Notes: a model not told the origin generated them from the letters alone. Positions 16,651 to 26,026 are shown, counted from the stretch's first letter. The stretch is DNA of 64,000 bases from M3007 sp031425035 (GCA_031425035.1 JANPIN010000018.1:1-64000), one strand, 5' to 3'. Program-made: numbers and translations.

Positions 16651-17586
16651 ATGGCACAACTCGGTTGGGTTTTACTCGATAGCCATGGTGGCCAGCATAA
16701 GGTCGGCCTGTACCACGGCGACAACAGCGGGCATTTGGTTATACACTGCAACCTGCGAGTCATTCAACTCGATTTCTCCGTCCGGGAGTCGCGCACCTAC
16801 TCCTTTTTTATTGAAGACGAACTCTGCGAACTGAGTCTGCAAAAGGAGCCCAACGGACAGTTCAGTTACGCCTTTCTGGTCAATAAAACGGTAGACACGC
16901 CGCGCAACCGCGACCGTAAGGCCGATGAAAACCGGACGAATAAGCAGGTTTGGATGTTTGTGGGCGGTTTTTTGCTGCTTTTAGCCATCGTATTCGGCGG
17001 CTTGACCTGGTACGGCCGGCAGCAGCGTAACAAGGAATTATCGAGTACCAGCCTGTTTAGCCAAGTGTCGGCAGAAAATGCGCGGCGGCTAAGTCTGGAA
17101 GGGCAAACAACCTCGGCCCAACTGTACGTCGTGTTTGAAGGGCTGAACCGTAAAGTATTTTATGGCTTCAAAACCGCCGACAACGTGCAGGTGAGTGGGA
17201 AATTCGCCGTGCAAGATACGGGCGCTGTTGTTCTGATCAACGGTTTCCCCTTGCAGGATCAGGACGCCTTCGAACTGCGTTATTTACCCGACAATCCCCG
17301 GATCCATCGGCTGGATTTCTACCACCCAACCCGGTCCACCATGACCCGTTACATTCAGTTAGCCACCATGGTCGAAGCCCGTAACCACCCGGAACAAACC
17401 TTAAAACGCAGCCAGTGTATTACCCTGCTGCTGGCCGAACATCTGGGCTGGGATAAACTGGCCTATATGATCTTTCAAGATAAAACAGCCGCCCAGAATA
17501 CCCGCTACAACCACGACAGCTATTTGCGGCTGGTGCGCGAGCCGGAATTTGCCAGGTTGCTGGAAAAAGAATGCTGGGATAAATAA
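16651..17586 (+). CDS. Single-pass membrane protein of unknown function
   Basis: The 311-residue protein has a beta-rich N-terminal domain (~1-85, MAQLGWVLLDSHGGQHKVGL), a charged linker, one membrane helix (VWMFVGGFLLLLAIVFGGL, ~96-115) and an outer domain of ~190 residues. The latter includes a segment like LEGQTTSAQLYVVFEGLNRK and ends CWDK. No signal peptide; orientation is likely N-in. I recognise no family. It lies 104 bp behind ugd, so co-transcription is possible, and it ends at a perfect hairpin shared with the convergent permease gene. Confidence 0.75.
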   Translation: MAQLGWVLLDSHGGQHKVGLYHGDNSGHLVIHCNLRVIQLDFSVRESRTYSFFIEDELCELSLQKEPNGQFSYAFLVNKTVDTPRNRDRKADENRTNKQVWMFVGGFLLLLAIVFGGLTWYGRQQRNKELSSTSLFSQVSAENARRLSLEGQTTSAQLYVVFEGLNRKVFYGFKTADNVQVSGKFAVQDTGAVVLINGFPLQDQDAFELRYLPDNPRIHRLDFYHPTRSTMTRYIQLATMVEARNHPEQTLKRSQCITLLLAEHLGWDKLAYMIFQDKTAAQNTRYNHDSYLRLVREPEFARLLEKECWDK

Positions 17587-17637
17587 TAGCGTTGTTGCGG
17601 TGGGAGCGCCTGGCAGTCTCCCACTGCAACAACGCTA
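17587..17637. repeat. 51-nt hairpin between convergent stop codons
   Basis: TAGCGTTGTTGC (17587-17598) pairs with GCAACAACGCTA (17626-17637), and after one G-T pair GTGGGAG pairs with CTCCCAC, giving a 20-bp stem and an 11-nt loop. It begins immediately after the TAA at 17584-17586 and ends 1 bp before the opposite stop at 17639. It has no T-tract on either side. It shares a core with the hairpin at 59778-59831. Confidence 0.85.
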
Positions 17638-17638
17638 A

Positions 17639-19024
17639 TCACTGCTTATCAAAGCGTATGCGCGGGTCCGCCCAGGCGTATAAAACGTCGCCCAGGAAAT
17701 TACCAAGTACCGTCATCACCGAGCCGAGCATCAGAATAGCAAACAGCAGCGGGTAGTCCTTGAACTGGTAGGACTCCAGGGTTTTCATGCCCAGTCCCGG
17801 GAAATTGAATAAATATTCCACCACGATAGAACCGGCAAAAAGAGCGGGGAACACGCCCGAAAAGATGGTGATGAGCGGAATCAGGGAATTCCGGAAGGCA
17901 TGCTGCTGATAAACCGCCGTTTCCGCTACGCCTTTAGCGCGCGCCGTACGAATAAAATCCTGGTTGAGCACTTCCCGAATACTGCCCCGCAATTGCAGCG
18001 CGATGAGCGCCAGGGCATGCAGACTAAGCGTGAGTACCGGCAGAATGAATTTATCCACATTTTGGCCGACCCATAGCAGGAAGGGACCGTCCGTTTGGTC
18101 GTAGGCCTGCAGATTGATCCCGTTGATCAGAAAAAGTCCCGTATGCGGCGTGGCGAAAAGCAGCAGTAGCAGTCCGCCCAGCCAGAAGCCCGGCATGGAA
18201 TGCAGCAGCAGCAACACCCAGCGGCCGATCCGGTCCACCCGTCCCCGGCGGCGGGCCAGCAGAATGCCCAGCGGAATGGAGATCCGGAAGGCCAGAAAAA
18301 AAGCCAATCCATTGATCACCAATGTCGTCAGCAGCGAGAAACGCATGGTGGCCCACACCGGCCGGCCGGAAACTGATTGCCCGAGGTTGCCGCTCAAAAA
18401 ACCGCCAAGCCAGCGGTGGTATTGATTCTGCGTACCGTACCAGTGGAATGCGGGTTGCCACTGTCTGACTGGCTGTAAATCATTTTTTAAAAGAATAGCG
18501 GCCTGCGCCAGCGCATCCAGCCGGGCCTGATGCGGACCGGCTTCGCCCAACTGCCGGGCTTTTTTCGCCAGATCGGCGATAGCGGCCAGATGCCGGGCAT
18601 CATGTACGTCCATCAGGGCAATCCGCAGCGGCCTCACGTTTTTCGCCGTATCCTGGCGCGCCGCCTGGTCGGCGGCCACCAGGGCATTTTCAAAACGCTG
18701 CAAGGCGGGCCAGTTGCCGCTTTGATCCAGCAGTTGCAGCAGGCGTTCGCGGCGGGTGAATGGGAAAATGCGGTCCAGCGTATCGGGTTGGTCGGCAGTG
18801 GTCAGGGAAAAGTAAAAAACCGGCCGGTCGACCTGTGCCGTCGCCGCTTTGGCGCGGGCTTTTTTTATTTGCTGGAAATAACTGGCCTGATCATCCGGGC
18901 CTTCGGGCCCCATTTCCTGTAGATCGTCGGTGGGGGCGTATTTGACCATTCCGAAGACCACCATCGATAGCAGCAACAGGGTAGTGATGGCAAAAGCCAG
19001 CCGGCGGAGCAAGTAGCGGATCAA
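17639..19024 (-). CDS. OppB/DppB-type ABC transporter permease with large periplasmic insertion
   Basis: The protein is 461 residues, against about 300-340 usual for OppB. After membrane helix 1 (~4-27) comes an insertion of about 150 mostly helical, charged residues. The family then resumes with YHRWLGGFLSGNLGQSVSG (~200-218) and the membrane-spanning permease domain. The coupling EAA-type loop reads RTARAKGVAETAVYQQHAFRN. No DppC permease, ATPase or binding protein is in the window, so its partners must be elsewhere. It follows the tandem-cyclase gene by only 9 bp. Confidence 0.88.
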   Translation of the reverse strand: MIRYLLRRLAFAITTLLLLSMVVFGMVKYAPTDDLQEMGPEGPDDQASYFQQIKKARAKAATAQVDRPVFYFSLTTADQPDTLDRIFPFTRRERLLQLLDQSGNWPALQRFENALVAADQAARQDTAKNVRPLRIALMDVHDARHLAAIADLAKKARQLGEAGPHQARLDALAQAAILLKNDLQPVRQWQPAFHWYGTQNQYHRWLGGFLSGNLGQSVSGRPVWATMRFSLLTTLVINGLAFFLAFRISIPLGILLARRRGRVDRIGRWVLLLLHSMPGFWLGGLLLLLFATPHTGLFLINGINLQAYDQTDGPFLLWVGQNVDKFILPVLTLSLHALALIALQLRGSIREVLNQDFIRTARAKGVAETAVYQQHAFRNSLIPLITIFSGVFPALFAGSIVVEYLFNFPGLGMKTLESYQFKDYPLLFAILMLGSVMTVLGNFLGDVLYAWADPRIRFDKQ

Positions 19025-19033
19025 GGTAAGGGC

Positions 19034-22000
19034 TTAAGGATGAGCAACTTCCAATTCCAGCTCCTCGATGCGGACGCGGTACAAATACTGCGGCGTACGG
19101 GCATATATACTGCGGTAGAGCGACAAGGCGCGTTGCAGGTGGGCGGCCGGGTTTTCTGCGATCCGGCGCAGCTCGAAGTGTACGGCCGCTTCCTCGCGTT
19201 CGGTACGGGCGAGGGCCAGCAACTGCTGCAACTGACGCAGGGCTTCCGGCCGGTTACCTTCGGCCATGATGACCTGTGCCCGCAGAATATTGGCGCTGAA
19301 AGTCAGGTCCGCATTGCCAAGCGCCAGGGCAATATCGCGGCCTTCTTCGAGTAGCTGCCGCGCTACGCCCATTTCCCCGGCATGCACGTGGACCACGCCT
19401 TTTTCCACCAGCGAATAACCGAGCACCAGCTTATTGCCCATGGCCCGCGCATACTCGATGGCTTCGTTATAATAACCGATGCTGCGGGTTTGGTCGCCTT
19501 TATAAAACCAGGTATCGCCCAGCGTATTCAGGGCTTTGGCAATGCCTTTTTTGTAGTTCAATTCCTTGCTGAGGGCCAGATTCTGTTCCAGGAAACCGAC
19601 CGCCCGGTCGAATTCACCCATGACCGACAATAGATCGCCAATGAGTCCGCAGGCGATGGCGGTGCCCTGTTTATCGCCGAGTTCACGCACCAGCAGGAGG
19701 TCGCGCTCGAAATTCTGCATGGCTTTCGTATAGTCCCCCTTCTTTTCCCAGACCGAACCGATGCTGCCGATGCAAATGGTCATCAGCAGTTTATTACCCA
19801 ATTCTTCGGACAGGGCGAGGCCTTTTTCGAGGCAGAGCAGGGCACTGTCCAGGCTGTTTTTTTCCAGGTAAATAATGCCCAGGTTGGTGTACAGGGTGGT
19901 CAGGCCCTGTTTATCGGCCGTCCGTTCGGCAATATCGAGCTGCTCTTCCATCCAGCGAATACCTTCGTCGTAGTTGCCCTGGTTCATAAAAGTCAGGCCC
20001 AGGTTAGCGACGATCGTGGCATTTTCCGCCTCGCGATGCACGGAACGGTTGATTTCGATGGCTTTCGCGAACCAGCTTTTGGCGGCCATGTAATTGCTTT
20101 GGCGGAAAAAGAAAGTGCCCAGGTTGCCGTAGGTCTTGGCCGTGCCAACCTGATCGCCCGCCAGTTCAAAACAGGTAATGGCGACGTCCAGGTGTTTTTT
20201 TGCTTCGCTGTAATTACCGCGCAGCATGAGCAATTGGCCCAGCCGGCGGTTCGCGCGCCCGATCAAATACCAGTCGTTGAGGGCTTTGGCGCGTTCCAGG
20301 GCGTTGCGGTAATCGGCTTCGCTTTCCTCCCATTGACCGACCAGTTCATGCACGGAGCCTTTGCGCAGCAGGTATTTGAGCAATTTTTTGCTCTTTTTAT
20401 CCTTACCGTCCAGGTTCTTGATGACCTTTTCGTAGAATTGAATAGCCTGCCGGTTTTGGAAATTCCGCTGCGAATACCGGGCGGCTTTTTCCAGATATTT
20501 ATTGGTGTTGCGCTTGTCTTCGGCTTCCGCAAAATGGAAAGCCAAATCCACGTAACGCTCCTGGGAATTCGGGTACAGGTGTTCGATCGCCTCGGCAATC
20601 AGCTGGTGCAGTTCGCGGAGGCGGGTGCGTAGCTGCATGTCGTAAGCCGCTTCGCGCAGCAGCGAGTGCCGGAAAATATACCGCAGCTCGTTCATGGCAT
20701 ACCAGACCTGCCATTTTTCGGCCGCCTGGATCTGTTCGCGCAGCACCACTTCGAGGTCGCCATTTCGCAGGGCAAATTCTTCCTGACGGGCCATGACCGC
20801 GCTCAACACCGGCAGTTCAAACTCCCGGCCGATCACCGCCGCCGCTTTTACCGTTTCTTTCACCAGTCCGCTCAGCCGGTCGATGCGGGCCATCATGATC
20901 TGTTTCACGGAGTCACTGATCTGAATATCGCTGTTCTGCAGTTGGATCAGGCCGTCGGTAGTTTTCAGCAAATTGGCTTCCTGGAAATAGTCGGCCATTT
21001 GTTCAATGTAAAAAGGGTTGCCCTGCGTCATGCGCTGCAGCAGTTCCAGCAGCTCCGGGTGCAGTTTGCCGCCGAGCCGGGTTTCAGCAAAAGCCTTCAG
21101 ATCATCGGGTTGCAGGAAATTCAGGTCCAGTTCCAGCATCGGTACGCCCAGTTCCTGGAGTACGTTGGGCCGCAGAATATGGGCGCGGCTGCCGTCGTCT
21201 TCGTAGCGGCTGGTCGACAGGAACAGCAGCGGATAGCCCTGCGCGCGGCGGATGAATTGGGCCATGAATTCGCGCGACATATCGTCATACCAGTGGGCGT
21301 CTTCCAGTTCGATGACGGCCGGCTGGAGCAGCGATTCGGCCACGAAGAGGTTGGCCATCGCCGCCAGACCGTTCTGGTAGCGGCCCCGGGCATCGAGCTG
21401 CTCCCAAAGCGAGCCGGGGATGAGAATGCCGACCATGGCGGCCAGCACGCTTTTGGTCCGCGCAATTTCCCGCCGCACCGCCTCCGCCTCCGGATGGCTG
21501 CTGCCGATCAGGTCGTCCTGCAGTTCTTTGAAATTACTGTCAAAGAGTTCCAGGTTGCGTTGCTGGTTGTTCTCCGGGCTTTGATCGAAGTAGTTTTTTA
21601 AAAAATAAATGAAGGGGTTGAAAGGCTTGCGCAGGATCTGATCGCTCTGGCAACTAAACCAGCTGACGGTCATGGACTCGCGCAAACGGCGCCGGAATTC
21701 ATAACTCAACCGGCTTTTACCAATACCGGCTTCGCCAAAAACAAAAGCCAAACCCGCAAAGCGGCCTTCCCGCAGCGGATAAGTAAAAGCAAAAAGGGCT
21801 TCCTGCTCGGCCTGGCGACCGACATAACCGCCCGCATAACTCGCCCGGCCGGCCAGACTGCGGCCCGCCAGCGTATACGTCGGAATATGCTGCTCGAAAC
21901 CTTTGTACTGGGCCTCGCCACGAAAAGTAAATTTGAAATTACGGTTGCGCTGCACGTTTTCATCGGCCATCACTTCTCCCCAGGCGGCCTTCATCATCAG

Positions 22001-23131
22001 GCGGGCGCCGAGGTTGACGCGCGCCCCCACCGCCGCATACTGGCAACGCTCCGTACTACCGATCACGCCGGTAAACGCAATGCCGGCCGTAATACCGATG
22101 CGGTAGCGGGCGCCGGTCAGGTTTTCGAGGTCGCGCAGATCGTCCTGTACGGCGGCAATAAATTCCAGGGCGCGTTCCACGTTGTTTTCAAAAGAAATAG
22201 GCGCGCCGAACAGCGTGAACATCACTCCGCCTTTATCGCCAAAATCAATTTCCTTGAGGTAGCCGCCGAAATTATCCACCTGGTCCAGGATGGCCGAGGC
22301 GAAATGGTCCAGGGCCCCATGGGAATCGACGCCCGCAAACGACAAAAAAACGCTCACCACATTGCGGAATTCGCCCTGGTTATTTTCCGTGTAGACTTCC
22401 CGCGGCAGAAACTCGGACATGATCCGGGGGTCCGGCAAAGGCAGGTGCACGGGATTGTCCAGAATGTCCTTCGCATCGGAAATTTCGCTGGGCATTATAC
22501 TGCCGGCCAGCGGTTCATTGATCCGGAAATAACCGTCGCCCAGGTCCTGAGCGGTTAGTCCGAGGGGAAAAAGATAGGCGGCGAACCGGTCGTCGCACAC
22601 TATTTCGAGGCTTTGGGCGCGGACCTGGGCCTGGGAGCATCCTTCAATAGGCAGGCCGCGGAAATAGTAGGCTTTCCGCTGGTTGCCGACGATTCCCCAT
22701 TCCACTTCCCCTTCCGACAGGCCGATTTTAATGCCAATATGGTGTTCCGCCAGCAGGGAATCTTCTTCTTCCTGGGCGCGAACAAAGCGATGCAGGGTCG
22801 ATTGAGCCGCCTGGAGCACCTTGGTCGCAATAGCGATGGTTTCCGCATGCGCCGGGCCACCCGAATGATTTGGGAAAATGGCGGTAAAACTATCGCCCGC
22901 GAAATAGGGTATAAATCCGCCCTGCCGATAAACCAGGGCCACCGTCGGTTGAAAAATATGATTGAGCACGTAGGATAACTCCTCGGCCCCCTGCGCCCCT
23001 TTGCGCATCAACGTCTCGGTCAGGCGGGTAAAGCCGCTGAGGTCAACGAACATGGTATACGCCTGGAGCCGGCCCTCGTACAGTCCGTGGCGATAATTTT
23101 CCTGGATAAAATGTGGCAGGAAGTGTTTCAA
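19034..23131 (-). CDS. Tandem adenylyl/guanylyl cyclase-NTPase-TPR protein (soluble adenylyl cyclase-like)
   Basis: The 1365-residue protein has two class III cyclase domains, a STAND/AAA-type NTPase and TPR repeats, the order seen in mammalian soluble adenylyl cyclase (ADCY10). C1 (~22-190) has both metal aspartates: D30 in MFVDLSGFT and D80 in FAGDS. C2 (~254-420) lacks the first Asp (VFLSFAG) but has K293 and the transition-state pair N373/R377 (VNLGARLM). C1 lacks that N/R pair, so one composite active site is expected. The residue aligning with the second adenine-recognition site is Ala (YAAVGARVN). Walker A GEAGIGKS is at 466-473 and a B-like ELEDAHW follows. TPR repeats fill ~830-1330. 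No membrane helix is seen, so it is cytosolic. Product (cAMP or cGMP) is not decided by sequence. Confidence 0.9.
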   Translation of the reverse strand: MKHFLPHFIQENYRHGLYEGRLQAYTMFVDLSGFTRLTETLMRKGAQGAEELSYVLNHIFQPTVALVYRQGGFIPYFAGDSFTAIFPNHSGGPAHAETIAIATKVLQAAQSTLHRFVRAQEEEDSLLAEHHIGIKIGLSEGEVEWGIVGNQRKAYYFRGLPIEGCSQAQVRAQSLEIVCDDRFAAYLFPLGLTAQDLGDGYFRINEPLAGSIMPSEISDAKDILDNPVHLPLPDPRIMSEFLPREVYTENNQGEFRNVVSVFLSFAGVDSHGALDHFASAILDQVDNFGGYLKEIDFGDKGGVMFTLFGAPISFENNVERALEFIAAVQDDLRDLENLTGARYRIGITAGIAFTGVIGSTERCQYAAVGARVNLGARLMMKAAWGEVMADENVQRNRNFKFTFRGEAQYKGFEQHIPTYTLAGRSLAGRASYAGGYVGRQAEQEALFAFTYPLREGRFAGLAFVFGEAGIGKSRLSYEFRRRLRESMTVSWFSCQSDQILRKPFNPFIYFLKNYFDQSPENNQQRNLELFDSNFKELQDDLIGSSHPEAEAVRREIARTKSVLAAMVGILIPGSLWEQLDARGRYQNGLAAMANLFVAESLLQPAVIELEDAHWYDDMSREFMAQFIRRAQGYPLLFLSTSRYEDDGSRAHILRPNVLQELGVPMLELDLNFLQPDDLKAFAETRLGGKLHPELLELLQRMTQGNPFYIEQMADYFQEANLLKTTDGLIQLQNSDIQISDSVKQIMMARIDRLSGLVKETVKAAAVIGREFELPVLSAVMARQEEFALRNGDLEVVLREQIQAAEKWQVWYAMNELRYIFRHSLLREAAYDMQLRTRLRELHQLIAEAIEHLYPNSQERYVDLAFHFAEAEDKRNTNKYLEKAARYSQRNFQNRQAIQFYEKVIKNLDGKDKKSKKLLKYLLRKGSVHELVGQWEESEADYRNALERAKALNDWYLIGRANRRLGQLLMLRGNYSEAKKHLDVAITCFELAGDQVGTAKTYGNLGTFFFRQSNYMAAKSWFAKAIEINRSVHREAENATIVANLGLTFMNQGNYDEGIRWMEEQLDIAERTADKQGLTTLYTNLGIIYLEKNSLDSALLCLEKGLALSEELGNKLLMTICIGSIGSVWEKKGDYTKAMQNFERDLLLVRELGDKQGTAIACGLIGDLLSVMGEFDRAVGFLEQNLALSKELNYKKGIAKALNTLGDTWFYKGDQTRSIGYYNEAIEYARAMGNKLVLGYSLVEKGVVHVHAGEMGVARQLLEEGRDIALALGNADLTFSANILRAQVIMAEGNRPEALRQLQQLLALARTEREEAAVHFELRRIAENPAAHLQRALSLYRSIYARTPQYLYRVRIEELELEVAHP

Positions 23132-23363
23132 ATCAGCAGGCGGTGTTAGTGCGGGGTGAAGTTACGATGATTTTTTATTCGAGGCCCCTGCGGCGGGCCT
23201 CCGTGTGAAGCCCGAACGTTTTTCACGGCTATTTTACTGCCCGAAAAGGGAATATTTTTCGTGTCCGGAAAGCCGAAGCGGTCGGTAAGCTGTTTACATT
23301 TTTAAAATTACAAAACTAAACCTGCCGCAACTTCCGGTTCTTTGCCCAGCTTTTTACCTCTAT

Positions 23364-24122
23364 ATGGAACTTTACGCCCGCGAATTCGGCCAGGGCAGCC
23401 CGGTTATTATTCTGCATGGACTGTTCGGATTTTCCGACAACTGGCAGACGATTGCCAAAGCACTGGCCGCGAACCACCTGGTCATTACGCCTGATCTGCG
23501 CAACCACGGCCGGTCGCCGCATGTGCCGGGCCATAGTTATACGGAAATGGCGGAAGACATCCGGGCTTTCCTGGAGGCCCGCTGGATATTTACGAGCGCC
23601 GTCATCGGGCATAGTATGGGCGGAAAAACAGCCATGCAACTGGCCCTGCACTATCCCGACCTGGTCGATCGCCTGGTGGTAGTCGATATCGAACCCGGGC
23701 AGGCAGACGATAATCAGGGCGATATTTTTGCGGCTTTGCTGGGCCTGGACCTGACGAAAATTACCTCGCGCCAGGAAGCCGATGCGTTTTTGACAACCAG
23801 GGTGCCGGATATGGGGACCCGCCAGTTTTTGCTGAAAAATATTACCCGCAACGAAAACGGCACTTATTCCTGGAAAATGAACTTACCCGAGCTCTGGAAA
23901 CATTATGCCGATATTCTGGGGCCCGTCACCGGCGAACCATTTGACAAACCGACCTTATTCATCCGCGGCAGCCGCTCGGACTATATTAAAGATAGCGATC
24001 TGCCGGCGATCAAAATGTTGTTCCCGCAGGCCGAACTGGTGACGATTGAAGGAGCAGGGCACTGGGTACACGCGGATAAGCCGGCCGAATTATTCCACGT
24101 CATTCAGCAATTCCTGTCTTGA
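23364..24122 (+). CDS. Alpha/beta hydrolase, YbfF-like acyl esterase
   Basis: The 252-residue protein has the complete hydrolase triad: nucleophile Ser in GHSMGG (~residue 82), a Asp near RGSRSDYI (~205) and His in GAGHWVH (~232), and the oxyanion motif HGLFGFSDNW. The sequence is close to the E. coli YbfF esterase family, which hydrolyses acyl thioesters and palmitoyl-CoA in vitro. It is divergent from the cyclase gene, with 232 bp between. Confidence 0.87.
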   Translation: MELYAREFGQGSPVIILHGLFGFSDNWQTIAKALAANHLVITPDLRNHGRSPHVPGHSYTEMAEDIRAFLEARWIFTSAVIGHSMGGKTAMQLALHYPDLVDRLVVVDIEPGQADDNQGDIFAALLGLDLTKITSRQEADAFLTTRVPDMGTRQFLLKNITRNENGTYSWKMNLPELWKHYADILGPVTGEPFDKPTLFIRGSRSDYIKDSDLPAIKMLFPQAELVTIEGAGHWVHADKPAELFHVIQQFLS

Positions 24123-24261
24123 ACCCGTCTAAAACCAGTCACATTCAGCCCAACTACGACTAAAAGACGGCATTTTGTCGTTAAGGCATTTTTAAGGAAT
24201 GCCGGTTTCTGTTCCCTGTCCGATCTTGCTCCCCCTTTTTTTCTAAACCCACAAGTACACT

Positions 24262-25887
24262 ATGTATAAAATTCGTTTCACACTGCTGCTGCTCGTTGCG
24301 CTGAGCCTGCTGACCAACGTTGCACAAGGCCAGCGCCGCTATTTTGAAATATCCAAAAACCTGGAAATATTCGCCAATGCCTATCGGGAACTCAACCAGG
24401 CCTACGTGGACGAACTGGACCCCAACCAGGTTATGCGCCGCGGCATGGACGCGATGCTCGGCGGACTCGATCCCTACACCAATTATTTTTCCGAGACGGA
24501 TATTGAAGGTTTTCGCATCCAGACCGACGGCAAATACAATGGCGTCGGCGCCGTGGCTAAAAGTATGGGCGGCTGGGTCGTGGTCTCCGAAATTTATGAG
24601 GGCAGCCCGGCCCATAAATCCGGCTTAAAAGTCGGCGACGCCATCGTCAGCGTGGACGGCCAAAGCGCCAAAGGGAAAACCGATGAGCAGGTGCTGGACT
24701 TTCTGCGCGGCTTTCCGGGCACAGAAGCGGAGTTGCTGGTTCGTCGTCCCGGCGAAGCGAAAGACGTGAAAATCAAATTGCAACGCGATGAGGTCAACAT
24801 ACCCAATGTGCCGCATTCGGGACTGGTGGCGGAGCATGTGGGTTACGTGAACCTGACCACCTACACCCAGGATGCCGGCGAAAATGTGGCCAATGCCCTG
24901 CGCGCCATGAAGAATAAAGATGCCGATCTGAAAGGCCTTATCCTGGATCTGCGCGGCAATGGCGGCGGTTTGCTCAACGAAGCCGTGAACCTCATCAACG
25001 TGTTCGTACCCGCCGGCGAAATGGTGGTCAGTACGAAAGGCAAGGTGCCGGAGTGGAATATTTCTTTCAAAACCCAGAACCCGCCGGTCGATGAAACCAT
25101 CCCGGTGGTGGTACTCGTGGATGCGCACAGTGCCTCGGCCAGCGAGGTGACTTCCGGCGCATTGCAGGATCTGGACCGCGCGGTGATCATGGGCCAGCGC
25201 AGTTTTGGCAAGGGCCTCGTGCAGAACATGAAAGAAATCGGCTACAACTCGAAAATCAAGCTGACCACTGCGAAGTACTACACGCCTTCCGGCCGCTGTA
25301 TCCAGGCCGTGCGCTATAAAGACGGCAAGCCCGTGGATATTCCGGAACCGGAGCGCGGCCAATTCAAAACCCGCGACGGACGTCCGGTTTCCGATGGCGG
25401 CGGTATCAAACCCGATGTGCTGCTTCCCCATGATAGCGCCACCGGGGTGGTGAAAGCCCTGCTGGACCAGAACCTTGTTTTCGACTACGCCACCCAGTTT
25501 GCGCTCAAACATGCCAGCATCGATTCGGTAGAAATTTTCGCTTTTAATGAATGGGATGATTTCAACCGTTTTGTGGCCGGCAAAAACTTTACCTACCAGA
25601 CGGTTTCGGAGCAAAAAATGGCGGAACTGCGGGCGGCGGCACTCAACGAAAATATCACGCTCGGTACCGATTTCGAAGACCTGACCAAGAAAGTAGCAAC
25701 GGAAAAAAAAGGGGCGCTCGAAAAAAATAAAGCCCGCATCATCCATGAAATTGAACAGGAAATTGTGGGACGTTACTATTTCCAGCGGGGTAAAGTCCGT
25801 AAAGGTTTGAAAAACGACCCGGAGGTGGACGAAGCTGTCCGCCTGCTGAACGACCCGGCGCGGTATAAGTCTATGCTGGGTGCTTAA
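24262..25887 (+). CDS. S41-family C-terminal processing protease (CtpA-like)
   Basis: The 541-residue protein has a signal peptide (to NVAQGQ), an N-terminal helical region, a PDZ domain (~95-175, VVSEIYEGSPAHKSGLKVGD) and the S41 catalytic core. The Ser/Lys dyad residues are in DAHSASASEV (~289-298) and RSFGKGLVQ (~312-320), with the earlier LDLRGNGGG motif. A C-terminal ~150-residue helical extension is common in Bacteroidota members. It trims or degrades periplasmic proteins by their C-terminus. A TTTAGAG repeat element follows 11 bp after the stop. Confidence 0.92.
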   Translation: MYKIRFTLLLLVALSLLTNVAQGQRRYFEISKNLEIFANAYRELNQAYVDELDPNQVMRRGMDAMLGGLDPYTNYFSETDIEGFRIQTDGKYNGVGAVAKSMGGWVVVSEIYEGSPAHKSGLKVGDAIVSVDGQSAKGKTDEQVLDFLRGFPGTEAELLVRRPGEAKDVKIKLQRDEVNIPNVPHSGLVAEHVGYVNLTTYTQDAGENVANALRAMKNKDADLKGLILDLRGNGGGLLNEAVNLINVFVPAGEMVVSTKGKVPEWNISFKTQNPPVDETIPVVVLVDAHSASASEVTSGALQDLDRAVIMGQRSFGKGLVQNMKEIGYNSKIKLTTAKYYTPSGRCIQAVRYKDGKPVDIPEPERGQFKTRDGRPVSDGGGIKPDVLLPHDSATGVVKALLDQNLVFDYATQFALKHASIDSVEIFAFNEWDDFNRFVAGKNFTYQTVSEQKMAELRAAALNENITLGTDFEDLTKKVATEKKGALEKNKARIIHEIEQEIVGRYYFQRGKVRKGLKNDPEVDEAVRLLNDPARYKSMLGA

Positions 25888-25898
25888 AAATCTAAGCT

Positions 25899-26008
25899 GG
25901 TTTAGAGAGATTTAGAAAGTTTAGAGGGGTTTAGAGTCCGGGTGCATCACATTGATTATCAATGCTGTACCTTTTTCTAAACCCCTCTAAACCCCTCTAA
26001 ACTAAACT
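25899..26008. repeat. TTTAGAG-word inverted repeat (hairpin element)
   Basis: The left arm (25899-25936) is built of GTTTAGAGG-like 9-mers, and the right arm (25971-26008) is their reverse complement (CTAAACCCCTCTAAACCCC). A 34-nt centre holds a small perfect dyad, ATTGATTATCAAT (25951-25963). It fills the gap between two convergent genes (ctp stop 25887, radical SAM stop 26027). Same architecture as the CGGAT elements but a different word. Confidence 0.85.
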
Positions 26009-26026
26009 CATGCGTCCACCTTTCCT

